Assembly (NCBI GenBank): GCA_958350755.1 | Contig: CATWID010000042.1 | Span: 1-15,754 of the forward strand | Direction of reading: 5' to 3' | Source of the DNA: an uncultured Collinsella sp. | GTDB taxonomy: Bacteria > Actinomycetota > Coriobacteriia > Coriobacteriales > Coriobacteriaceae | DNA: 15,754 bases | Shown here: positions 8,198 to 14,628 of the stretch, one piece after another | Numbering within the stretch: the first letter of the stretch is position 1 | How the letters are laid out: each line of letters begins with the position of its first letter | The notes under the pieces: generated by a model | The model's database searches: none | What the model was told of the DNA's origin: nothing | What the model saw: the letters and a program-made list of their open reading frames with translations, nothing else | Made by a program: the position numbers and the translations under genes

Positions 8198-9163
8198 ATG
8201 GCTGCAGGCAAAACCTTCTATGACATCCTGGGCGTATCCAAGAGCGCCTCCGACAAAGAGATCAAGAGCGCGTTTCGCAAGCTCGCGCAAAAATATCACC
8301 CCGATGCCGGCGGCGACGAGGCCAAGTTCAAGGAGATCAGCGAGGCCTACGAGACGCTTTCGGACGAGAAGAAGCGCAAAGAGTACGACCAGATGCTCAT
8401 GTTTGGCGGCATGCCGGGCGCAGGCGGCGCGTATGGCGGCGGCTACGGTGCCGGCGCGGGCGCCAGCGGCTGGGGCGACATCTTCGACAGCATCTTTAGC
8501 GGCAACGGCGCCTGGGGCAGCGATTGGGGCTCGGGCTTTGCCGGGGCTGCGGGCGCTGCCGGTGCCGGCGCTGGCCGCAGCCGTGCTCGCAAGGGCGGCG
8601 ACCTGTCGCTGACTGTCGACGTGACGGCCGAGGACGCGTTTCGCGGCGTGACGCACAAGGTCACCTACCGCATTCCCTCGACGGGCGAGCAGCAGACCAT
8701 CACGGTCTCGGTGCCTGCGGGTGCGGTCGACGGCGGCAAGCTGCGCTACAAGCGTCGCGGCGAGTATGGTGTTGCCGGCGGCGAGCGCGGCGACCTGGTC
8801 GTGACCACGCACGTGGAGGAGCATCCACTGTTTAAGCGTAAAGGTGCCGACGTGACCATGGAGGTACCGGTCTCGGTCTATGAGGCGGCGCTCGGCTGCA
8901 CGGTGGACGTGCCGACGCCCGGCGGTGCGACGGTTCGTCTGAAGGTGCCCGCGGGTACCCAGACGGGCAAGAAGTTCCGCTTTAAGGAGATGGGTGCGCC
9001 CGACGTTAAGCACCGTGGCCGCACGGGTGCGCTGCTCGTCGAGATCAAGGTGCAAGTCCCCACAAATCTATCTGATGACGAGCGCGATGCCATGACCAAG
9101 CTGCGCGAGGCCGACACGCGCGATTATCGCGAGAAGGTCAACCGTTACAAGGCGACGTACTAG
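8198..9163 (+). CDS. dnaJ: DnaJ-family co-chaperone without zinc finger (type II, CbpA-like)
   Basis: It stimulates DnaK ATPase and hands over clients. The 321-residue protein has a J domain at 5-68 with the HPD motif at 34-36. A Gly-rich region follows at about 69-126 containing GWGDIFDSIF, then the two beta-barrel client-binding domains at about 133-290 (DLSLTVDVTAEDAFRGVTHK and RGDLVVTTHVEEHPLFKRKG), and a helical C-terminus. No CxxCxGxG repeats exist and the only cysteine is Cys234. It is therefore a type II J protein, although it occupies the slot of the classical zinc-finger DnaJ in actinobacterial dnaK clusters. AGGAGAGG (8182-8189) sets the ATG. It is 107 bases after grpE, with two hairpins between, and 72 bases before hspR. 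Confidence 0.93.
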   Translation: MAAGKTFYDILGVSKSASDKEIKSAFRKLAQKYHPDAGGDEAKFKEISEAYETLSDEKKRKEYDQMLMFGGMPGAGGAYGGGYGAGAGASGWGDIFDSIFSGNGAWGSDWGSGFAGAAGAAGAGAGRSRARKGGDLSLTVDVTAEDAFRGVTHKVTYRIPSTGEQQTITVSVPAGAVDGGKLRYKRRGEYGVAGGERGDLVVTTHVEEHPLFKRKGADVTMEVPVSVYEAALGCTVDVPTPGGATVRLKVPAGTQTGKKFRFKEMGAPDVKHRGRTGALLVEIKVQVPTNLSDDERDAMTKLREADTRDYREKVNRYKATY

Positions 9164-9235
9164 GGCGGTCGTGGCGCACACCCGCGTCCGCGGGCTTATG
9201 ATGTAGATGTGCGAGACGGAAAGGGGTCAGGTAGC

Positions 9236-9652
9236 ATGGCCGAGGACAATAGGAATAAACCGCTGTACATGATCAGCGTGGCGGCCGAGTTGACCGGCAT
9301 GCATCCGCAGACTCTGCGCGTCTACGAGTCCAAGGGCCTGGTGAACCCCCAGCGCTCGGGCGGCAACACGCGTCTGTATTCGCGTGCCGATATCGAGCGC
9401 TTGGAGCTCATCAACCAGCTGACCGACGAGGGCATCAACCTTGCCGGCGTGGTGCGCATCCTCGATATGAAGGAGCGTGCCGAGGAGCGCGAGCGCGAGA
9501 ACGAAAAGCTCCGCGCCCGCGTGCGCCAGCTCGAGGACGAGCTGCACGAGTACAAGATGCAGAAGAAGATCACCGCCCTGGCCCCGCGCGATGGCTCGGT
9601 CAACCCCGAGCAAGTCATGCGCAAACTACTGGGCGCCGGAGGGGACTTGTAG
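9236..9652 (+). CDS. hspR: Heat-shock repressor HspR (MerR family)
   Basis: HspR represses heat-shock genes at HAIR-type operators, with DnaK as co-repressor in known actinobacteria. The 138-residue protein has a MerR-type winged HTH at 11-75 (MISVAAELTGMHPQTLRVYE, then GLVNPQRSGGNTRLYSRADIERL). A charged coiled coil at about 78-110 follows, then a short C-terminus. ATG 9236 with AAAGGGG at 9220-9226 is preferred; an in-frame GTG at 9209 would add nine residues with no conserved look. It is the last gene of dnaK-grpE-dnaJ-hspR, the Streptomyces-like order. A TATGAT at 9197-9202 upstream could be a -10 box of its own, but no -35 was found. Likely targets in the window are the paired elements before dnaK and clpB. 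Confidence 0.92.
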   Translation: MAEDNRNKPLYMISVAAELTGMHPQTLRVYESKGLVNPQRSGGNTRLYSRADIERLELINQLTDEGINLAGVVRILDMKERAEERERENEKLRARVRQLEDELHEYKMQKKITALAPRDGSVNPEQVMRKLLGAGGDL

Positions 9653-9655
9653 GTT

Positions 9656-9677
9656 CCGCCGTTCTGCCGAACGGCGG
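9656..9677 (+). other. Hairpin just after hspR
   Basis: A perfect 9-bp stem (CCGCCGTTC with GAACGGCGG) and a TGCC loop lie three bases after the hspR stop. No T run follows, so it may mark or protect a 3' end or need Rho. No better terminator was found before the next gene. Confidence 0.45.
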
Positions 9678-9684
9678 GCCGGCC

Positions 9685-9713
9685 CACTCATTGGGGACGT
9701 ACTTAAATGAGTG
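9685..9713. repeat. GGGGACGT-family palindromic repeat, copy 1
   Basis: An 8-bp inverted repeat (CACTCATT with AATGAGTG) encloses GGGGACGTACTTA. Related strings follow: TTGGGGACGTTCC at 9801, TCATTGGGGACAGACTTAAATGAG from 9822 (shown here only as a family member), and the hairpin at 9848-9899. This gene-poor gap (9653-10041) is mostly made of such repeats. Confidence 0.55.
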
Positions 9714-9723
9714 CCCACAGAAT

Positions 9724-9787
9724 GAGAGTGGATAATCTCCCGTTTTTGGCCTTTGTGCAGGCCCAAAGTGGGAGATTATCCACTCTC
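9724..9787. repeat. Perfect 18-bp inverted repeat, 64-nt hairpin
   Basis: The left arm 9724-9741 and right arm 9770-9787 are exact reverse complements (core GTGGATAATCTCCC). The 28-base centre has a weaker nested stem (TTTGGCC and GGCCCAAA). It lies between copies of the GGGGACGT family. No open frame or T run is linked to it. It is probably a REP-type dispersed repeat, or an operator for an unknown factor. Confidence 0.65.
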
Positions 9788-9847
9788 GTCATTTCGGCAC
9801 TTGGGGACGTTCCTTTTCTGGTCATTGGGGACAGACTTAAATGAGTA

Positions 9848-9899
9848 GTCGTTGGGGGCGTTCTTGTTTGACTAGTCGTTTAAGAACGTCCCCAATGAC
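9848..9899. repeat. GGGGACGT-family hairpin upstream of the hydratase gene
   Basis: Arms 9848-9865 and 9882-9899 pair at 16 of 18 positions with two G-T wobbles. The right arm reads AAGAACGTCCCCAATGAC, the inverse of the direct copies at 9687, 9801 and 9823. It is an inverted pair of the same repeat, as often left by REP-like elements. Confidence 0.6.
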
Positions 9900-10009
9900 T
9901 ACCCTGCGCTAAGCTCGCCCTATGCTTTACTGAGATAAAGTGAACGCGCAGATTCGTAGCCCACTCGCAACTGTTCTATGGCACGATATTGAACGAATGT
10001 ATGCTATGC

Positions 10010-10026
10010 GCCCAAATTGTTTGGGC
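10010..10026 (+). other. Small hairpin before the hydratase ribosome site
   Basis: GCCCAAA and TTTGGGC form a perfect 7-bp stem with a TTG loop, ending five bases before the TGGGAGA ribosome site. It could affect translation start. I found no convincing promoter in 9900-10041. Confidence 0.35.
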
Positions 10027-10041
10027 AGAGTGGGAGACAGT

Positions 10042-12342
10042 ATGGTCAAGCTGTACGAGGACGGCATCTACCTGCGCGGCGGCAGCGAGGTGGTGCCTGC
10101 GGCCGAGGCTGCCGAGCACGGTATTACGCAGACGCCCGAGGATGCCAAGCGCGGCACCATCGCGTATTCGATCCTCCAGGCACACAATACGTCCGGCGAT
10201 CCCGAGGCGCTCAAGATTCGCTTCGATGCCATGGCGAGCCACGACATCACCTTCGTCGGCATCATCCAGACGGCGCGTGCCTCGGGCATGGAGCAGTTCC
10301 CGCTGCCCTACGTGCTCACCAACTGCCATAACTCGCTGTGCGCCGTGGGCGGCACTATCAACGAGGACGATCACGTCTTTGGCCTCTCTGCGGCCAAGAA
10401 GTACGGCGGCATCTTCGTCCCGCCGCACATCGCGGTCATCCACTCCTTTATGCGCGAGAACTTCGCCGGCTGCGGCAAGATGATTCTGGGCTCGGACTCG
10501 CACACCCGCTACGGCGCCCTGGGCACCATGGCCGTGGGCGAGGGCGGCGGCGAGCTGGCCAAGCAGCTGCTGCGCGACACCTACGACGTCGCCTATCCCG
10601 GCGTCGTGGCCATCTACCTCACGGGCGCCCCGCGTCCCGGCGTCGGCCCGCACGACGTGGCGCTCGCCATCATCCGCGCCGTCTTTGCCAAGGGTTACGT
10701 TAAGAACAAGGTCATGGAGTTCGTGGGCCCCGGCATCGCGAGCATGACGACCGACTACCGTAACGGCGTCGACGTCATGACCACCGAGACCACCTGCCTT
10801 TCCTCCATCTGGGCAACCGACGAGGACACTCACGCATTCCTGACCATGCACGGCCGTGGCGACGACTACCGCGAGCTCAAGCCCGCCGATGTCGCCTACT
10901 ACGACGGCTGCGTCGAGGTCGACCTGTCGAGCATCAAGCCCATGATCGCCCTGCCGTTCCATCCTTCCAACGGCTTTGAGATCGACGAACTCAACGAGAA
11001 CCTCGAGGACATCCTGCACGAGGTTGAGCTCGAGGCTGCCAAGATCGTCGAGGGCAAGACGCACTTTAGCCTGCTCGACAAGATCGTCGACGGCAAGCTG
11101 CACGTGCAGCAGGGCGTTATCGCCGGCTGCTCGGGCGGCAACTACGACTCCGTGGTGCAGGCTGCCCGTGTGCTCAAGGGCGCCAATACCGGCTGCGGCG
11201 AGTTCTCGCTGTCGGTCTATCCCACGAGCCAGCCCGTGGCGCTCGAACTCACGCGCCGCGGCTATATCTACGACCTTATGGAGGCCGGCGCGATCGTGCG
11301 CACGGCGTTCTGCGGCCCGTGCTTTGGTGCCGGCGATACGCCTGCCAACAACGGCCTGTCCATTCGCCACACCACGCGCAACTTCCCCAACCGCGAGGGC
11401 TCTAAGCCGGGCAACGGTCAGCTGAGCGCCGTGGCCCTGATGGACGCCCGCTCCATTGCGGCAACTGCTGCCAACGGCGGCGTCCTGACGCCGGCGACCG
11501 ACCTGCCCGAGGAGACGTGGGACGAGGCCTGCGAGTACACATTCGACGACGCTCCCTACAGGAAACGCGTGTACTGGGGCTTTGGCAAGGCGGAGCCTGC
11601 CGATGAGCTGGTCGAAGGCCCCAACATCAAGCCGTGGCCCGCGATGGAGCCGCTCGGCGACGACATCCTGCTCAAGGTGTGCTCCAAGATCATGGACCCG
11701 GTCACTACGACCGATGAGCTCATTCCCTCGGGCGAGACGAGCTCCTTCCGCTCCAACCCGCTGGGCCTGGCCGAGTTTACGCTCAGCCGTCGCGACCCAG
11801 CCTACGTGGGTCGTTCCAAGGAGGTCGACGCGGTGGAGAAGCGCCGCGTGGCCGGCGAGGCCGCGGGCGACCTAGCGGCGCTCGATGTCGAGCTTGCCGG
11901 CGTGTTTGAGGCACTGGCCGGCGCGGGTGTCGCGGCCGATGCCAAGGCGACCGAGTACGGTTCCATGATTTACGCCAAGAAGCCAGGTGACGGTTCTGCC
12001 CGCGAGCAGGCCGCGAGTTGCCAGCGCGTAATTGGCGGCCTGGCCAACATCGTCCACGAGTACGCCACCAAGCGTTATCGCTCCAACGTGATGAACTGGG
12101 GCATGGTTCCCTTCCAGATGGAGGCCGAGCCCAGCTTTGAGGTGGGCGACTACGTCTTTGTGCCGGGTATTCGCGCCGCGCTCGATGGTGACCTGAAGGA
12201 CATCGCCGCCTACGTGGTGCGCGCCGACGGTACGGTCGAGCAGATTGAGCTCTACATTGCCGATATGACGGCAGAGGAGCGTGCCATCGTCAAGGCCGGC
12301 TGCCTGATCAACTACAACAAGTTCAAGGCCGCTGCCGAGTAA
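10042..12342 (+). CDS. Aconitase-superfamily hydratase (YbhJ-like), substrate unknown
   Basis: A 766-residue member of the aconitase superfamily, whose members isomerise or hydrate hydroxy-acids using a [4Fe-4S] cluster. Visible are GSDSHTRYG at 150-158 and ligand cysteines Cys363 (GCSGGNYDS), Cys424 and Cys427 (CGPCFGAGD). Their spacing (61 and 3) is close to mitochondrial aconitase. The GNGQLSAVALMDARSIA block is near 458-474. A C-terminal swivel-like domain carries DGSAREQAASCQRVIGG, standing in for the usual GSSREHAA. The GSCTN motif around the first ligand is replaced by GCSGGN, so this is a divergent branch like the E. coli YbhJ group and may not be the TCA-cycle enzyme. ATG 10042 was chosen for its TGGGAGA site; an in-frame GTG at 9940 would add 34 residues of non-family sequence. 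It is a single gene. Confidence 0.85.
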   Translation: MVKLYEDGIYLRGGSEVVPAAEAAEHGITQTPEDAKRGTIAYSILQAHNTSGDPEALKIRFDAMASHDITFVGIIQTARASGMEQFPLPYVLTNCHNSLCAVGGTINEDDHVFGLSAAKKYGGIFVPPHIAVIHSFMRENFAGCGKMILGSDSHTRYGALGTMAVGEGGGELAKQLLRDTYDVAYPGVVAIYLTGAPRPGVGPHDVALAIIRAVFAKGYVKNKVMEFVGPGIASMTTDYRNGVDVMTTETTCLSSIWATDEDTHAFLTMHGRGDDYRELKPADVAYYDGCVEVDLSSIKPMIALPFHPSNGFEIDELNENLEDILHEVELEAAKIVEGKTHFSLLDKIVDGKLHVQQGVIAGCSGGNYDSVVQAARVLKGANTGCGEFSLSVYPTSQPVALELTRRGYIYDLMEAGAIVRTAFCGPCFGAGDTPANNGLSIRHTTRNFPNREGSKPGNGQLSAVALMDARSIAATAANGGVLTPATDLPEETWDEACEYTFDDAPYRKRVYWGFGKAEPADELVEGPNIKPWPAMEPLGDDILLKVCSKIMDPVTTTDELIPSGETSSFRSNPLGLAEFTLSRRDPAYVGRSKEVDAVEKRRVAGEAAGDLAALDVELAGVFEALAGAGVAADAKATEYGSMIYAKKPGDGSAREQAASCQRVIGGLANIVHEYATKRYRSNVMNWGMVPFQMEAEPSFEVGDYVFVPGIRAALDGDLKDIAAYVVRADGTVEQIELYIADMTAEERAIVKAGCLINYNKFKAAAE

Positions 12343-12359
12343 CTCTGCTGTACGCCCCT

Positions 12360-12419
12360 GCCACACCTTTCCCTCGTGCTCACGCGCTTCGCGAGGGTCG
12401 CCCGAGGGAAAGGTGTGGC
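12360..12419. repeat. 17-bp perfect inverted repeat after the hydratase gene
   Basis: Arms 12360-12376 and 12403-12419 are exact reverse complements (CACACCTTTCCCTCG core) around a 26-base centre that has its own small hairpin (CGCG-CTT-CGCG). It starts 17 bases after the hydratase stop. No T run follows, so it is a stabilising stem or dispersed repeat rather than a clear terminator. Confidence 0.55.
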
Positions 12420-12480
12420 CGGGGCTACCGCGATGTTCTCGTTGGGTCTTGAGGGACGCTAATAAATAGACTTGCTTGAT

Positions 12481-12511
12481 GCCGCCTCTGTTATCGGGGC
12501 GGCTTCTTTTT
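12481..12511 (+). terminator. Rho-independent terminator downstream of the hydratase gene
   Basis: GCCGCCTC (12481-12488) pairs with GGGGCGGC (12496-12503) with one wobble over a 7-base loop, followed by TTCTTTTT. It is the best intrinsic terminator for the hydratase transcript, 138 bases after its stop. Confidence 0.7.
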
Positions 12512-12518
12512 GTTGAGA

Positions 12519-12553
12519 ACCACCACAAAGGGGACGGGCACCTTTGTGGTGGT
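12519..12553. repeat. 35-nt ACCACCAC palindrome, copy 1 (inverted relative to copies 2 and 3)
   Basis: The 13-base arms ACCACCACAAAGG and CCTTTGTGGTGGT are perfect around the 9-base centre GGACGGGCA. It lies 53 bases past the 3' end of the minus-strand membrane-protein gene. The GGGGACGGGCACC core resembles repeats linked to REP-associated tyrosine transposases, from memory. Confidence 0.8.
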
Positions 12554-12606
12554 GGGGACGAGCTCGATGCTGTTGTGATCGTTGAGCGGCATGTTAATGG
12601 GCGGCT

Positions 12607-13275
12607 CTACAGAATTTCATCTGGGCTGGCGGGTTTGGTTGTTTTGGGGATGCCGAGTTTGGATGACGCGAAATCGTCAACATTGTCCTTAATTCCGTCT
12701 TTGGTGTAGACAGTGACCATATAGGTGCTGTGTCCGAATTCGCACTTGTCGCGTGTTGCCCAGGCATCCCAGTAGGCGGCCCCGTTTCGCCCTTTGATTT
12801 TTCCGACACGGCGGAGTTCTGTTCGCTTTAATTTCTGGTTGCTATAGATGGTTCGACCGGCCTCCTCGGTGAGCCCGCACTGTCCAAGCATCTTGTCGAG
12901 GACTTGGCTCATGTGGCGCTCATCGGTGTTTGGTGCGTAGTCGTAGGCGAGGGTGATGAAGTCGAGTGGCTGGTCGTCGATTAGATAGTTTAGCGTCTGA
13001 GGTCCAAGGCAGAAATAGGGGGAGCATCCGTCGATCTGACCGAGCAGTGGCAACTTTGACTGCCAACTTCCGGTGGGAATTCCATCTTCGTAAAACACGC
13101 CGCGACAGATAAAGGAGAGCGAGGTGGCACGCGAGCCGGCGTCGACCATTCCGCATAAATCGAAGGGCGAGGTGATACCAAGGGAAAAGGGCGTGATGAC
13201 GATAAGGAAGAGCATCACGATGGGTATGGCGAGAATGGCGATGACGTTGCGACCGGTGGAATGAGGCGGCTTCAT
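12607..13275 (-). CDS. Unrecognised single-pass membrane protein with six cysteines
   Basis: I do not recognise this 222-residue protein. A short N-terminus (MKPPHSTGRN) leads to one strong hydrophobic segment at about 11-33 with no signal-peptidase or lipobox motif seen. A polar domain of about 190 residues, probably outside the cell, follows. It has six cysteines (41, 57, 84, 89, 133, 178), enough for three disulfides, and a Lys/Arg-rich patch at 148-163. The ATG at 13275 is set by GAGGAG five bases upstream on this strand; a longer frame from 13293 has no ribosome site. It is divergent from the membrane-protein gene starting at 13510. Lower GC and freer codon use than the neighbours suggest a less expressed or acquired gene. 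Confidence 0.75.
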   Translation of the reverse strand: MKPPHSTGRNVIAILAIPIVMLFLIVITPFSLGITSPFDLCGMVDAGSRATSLSFICRGVFYEDGIPTGSWQSKLPLLGQIDGCSPYFCLGPQTLNYLIDDQPLDFITLAYDYAPNTDERHMSQVLDKMLGQCGLTEEAGRTIYSNQKLKRTELRRVGKIKGRNGAAYWDAWATRDKCEFGHSTYMVTVYTKDGIKDNVDDFASSKLGIPKTTKPASPDEIL

Positions 13276-13385
13276 ATGCGCTCCTCGAGACAAAGATCTG
13301 TTGAGGATAGGCAGAAATGGATATGTTCAGAGAACAATTCAAGTTTAATCTCATTGCGCGAGATGGTCGACCGTTAGCGTCGAAA

Positions 13386-13420
13386 ACCACCACAAAGGTG
13401 CCTGTCCCCTTTGTGGTGGT
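13386..13420. repeat. 35-nt ACCACCAC palindrome, copy 2
   Basis: Same perfect 13-base arms as copy 1, with centre TGCCTGTCC, in the opposite orientation to copy 1. It sits in the divergent intergenic region, just upstream of the predicted promoter at 13440, where it could influence expression of the plus-strand gene. Confidence 0.8.
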
Positions 13421-13439
13421 GAGGAGCGCGCGGCTTCTT

Positions 13440-13468
13440 TTGGTAATAGTGTTAGCTGGCGGTATCAT
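13440..13468 (+). promoter_or_regulatory. Predicted promoter of the plus-strand membrane-protein gene
   Basis: TTGGTA (13440-13445, four of six) and TATCAT (13463-13468, five of six) are 17 bases apart. The transcript would begin near 13475, which supports a start codon after that point. Confidence 0.5.
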
Positions 13469-13509
13469 TAGTGCAGGTGGCGAAGGTTTGCATTGTGGGG
13501 TGTTTTGCC

Positions 13510-14181
13510 GTGAGCCGTTCTGCCCGTATTGGATTGATTGTCTTGGCGCTTGCGATCGCTGTGGTTGGCGCGGGCGCTGTCGGTATGGCATTTCTACCTG
13601 CTGCGGTGACGGAGCCGGTGGTCAAGCCTGTGACTCAATCTGTCGAACTTCTGACCGGCGACGACAAGCCCGAGACCATTACCGTTGATTTTGATGAGCA
13701 GCCGGCTGTGCTGGGTATTAGCAATTATCCGCGTATTCAGCTTGGGGCCATGCGCTATACCACGGATACAAGCCTGATCGATAGGGCGTCCGAGCTACTC
13801 AAGGGCAAAACATTTAAGCGTTGGTACGGATATGCGTCCTATCGGGCAAAAGCGAACGACATGGTTGGCGGATGCCACTCGTCCATCGAGCTGGACACTG
13901 CAAACGGCGCAAAGTTATGTGATGTCTCGTACGATCCGGGCTACGAGGGCAATGAGGGTCCGGGCATCTACATCATGGACGGCGATGTCGCCTATGTCAT
14001 GGAGGGCGACCAGACCGAGCTCAACGATTTTATGGGTCAGTGTATCCAAGATGCCTATAAACAGACCTGCTTGCCTGACCCGCAGACTGCACGCGATAGT
14101 GGGTCTGCCCGTACATGGCTGTTCGAGGATGAGATGCCCTGGAACGCCGAATCGGGAAGCACGGGCTCGACAAGTAAATAG
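13510..14181 (+). CDS. Unrecognised single-pass membrane protein with four cysteines
   Basis: No family recognised. From GTG 13510 the protein has 223 residues: MSRSARIG, one hydrophobic segment at about 8-30, then a polar, acidic, probably extracytoplasmic domain with Cys122, 137, 178 and 187, able to form two disulfides. A Ser/Gly/Thr-rich end closes it. GTG 13510 was chosen because the membrane anchor then sits at the N-terminus and the predicted promoter would start RNA near 13475. In-frame GTG codons at 13471, 13477 and 13495 are alternatives, and no ribosome site is strong (TGGGG at 13496-13500). It is almost the same length and layout as the divergent minus-strand gene, but I see no clear sequence similarity between them. 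Confidence 0.7.
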   Translation: MSRSARIGLIVLALAIAVVGAGAVGMAFLPAAVTEPVVKPVTQSVELLTGDDKPETITVDFDEQPAVLGISNYPRIQLGAMRYTTDTSLIDRASELLKGKTFKRWYGYASYRAKANDMVGGCHSSIELDTANGAKLCDVSYDPGYEGNEGPGIYIMDGDVAYVMEGDQTELNDFMGQCIQDAYKQTCLPDPQTARDSGSARTWLFEDEMPWNAESGSTGSTSK

Positions 14182-14189
14182 AGGCTGCA

Positions 14190-14224
14190 ACCACCACAAA
14201 GGCGCCTGTCCTCTTTGTGGTGGT
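14190..14224. repeat. 35-nt ACCACCAC palindrome, copy 3
   Basis: Arms 14190-14202 and 14212-14224 pair at 12 of 13 positions around CGCCTGTCC. It begins eight bases after the stop of the plus-strand membrane-protein gene and is followed by TTTTC, so it may also act as that gene's terminator. Confidence 0.75.
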
Positions 14225-14234
14225 TTTCGGTCTG

Positions 14235-14451
14235 TCTCGATCTGTAACATCTTGGCCGCTAAAAGTGGGCCTGGTGTTACAGATTTAGATTTTTGATCCG
14301 GGTGTTTTCTGTTCGTCTCGATTTGTAACAGATAGAGCTCTATTTGCTGACTAGATGTTACAGATTTAGATAAACGGGTGCCGCTGGTCATTTCATCTCG
14401 ATCTGTAACATCTAGAGCCATAAACAGCCGCTAGATGTTACAGATTGAGAT
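14235..14451. repeat. Tandem array of three 56-nt hairpin units, 80-81 bp period
   Basis: Units at 14235-14290, 14316-14371 and 14396-14451 are each exactly 56 nt, split by unrelated 25-nt and 24-nt spacers. Each begins TCTCGATYTGTAACA and ends TGTTACAGATTKAGAT, so the arms are conserved and self-complementary while the centres differ. In unit 3 the arms (14395-14415 with 14431-14451) pair at 20 of 21 positions. It fills most of the 447-base gap before clpB. No protein frame is convincing. It may be operators, a structured RNA or a dispersed palindrome. Confidence 0.75.
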
Positions 14452-14512
14452 AGTAAGGGGACGAGGCCGTAGCGGGTGAGCGCACCTGCTCCCTATCTTT
14501 CAATCACTCAGA

Positions 14513-14539
14513 AAATCTTATATATAGAGACTTAGATTT
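14513..14539. promoter_or_regulatory. Candidate HspR operator and promoter region of clpB
   Basis: AAATCTTATAT, five bases, GACTTAGATTT: the same 27-bp element as before dnaK, differing only in the central five bases. A -10-like TATAAG (14543-14548) lies three bases downstream, with no normal -35 visible. The leader to the clpB ATG would be about 75 bases. Its sharing by two classical HspR targets is the main support. Confidence 0.62.
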
Positions 14540-14589
14540 GTGTATAAGATCGTACAAAGCTGGCAACAATACTTCTCGAACAACGTGAA

Positions 14590-14607
14590 GCCGCCCCGTA
14601 GGGCGGC
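14590..14607 (+). other. GC hairpin in the clpB leader
   Basis: GCCGCCC and GGGCGGC form a perfect 7-bp stem with a CGTA loop, ending seven bases before the ribosome site AGAGAGG. It resembles the hairpin at 8155-8175 before dnaJ in sequence and position. Confidence 0.5.
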
Positions 14608-14628
14608 CACCCCAAGAGAGGTGATTCC

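Noticed and set aside
9940..10041. GTG start at 9940 for the hydratase
   Set aside because: The extra 34 residues do not look like the family and no ribosome site precedes them; ATG 10042 has one.
9976..11370. 464-codon antisense frame over the hydratase gene
   Set aside because: Shadow of a high-GC coding strand, with repetitive composition and no recognisable domain.
13317..13688. 123-codon plus-strand frame in the divergent gap
   Set aside because: It runs through the ACCACCAC palindrome and overlaps the membrane-protein gene in another frame, with no domain and poor composition.
14235..14451. CRISPR array
   Set aside because: Only three units, with centres that vary and arms that are merely similar. 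There are no cas genes, and spacers are not bounded by identical repeats. The same applies to 4920-5089.
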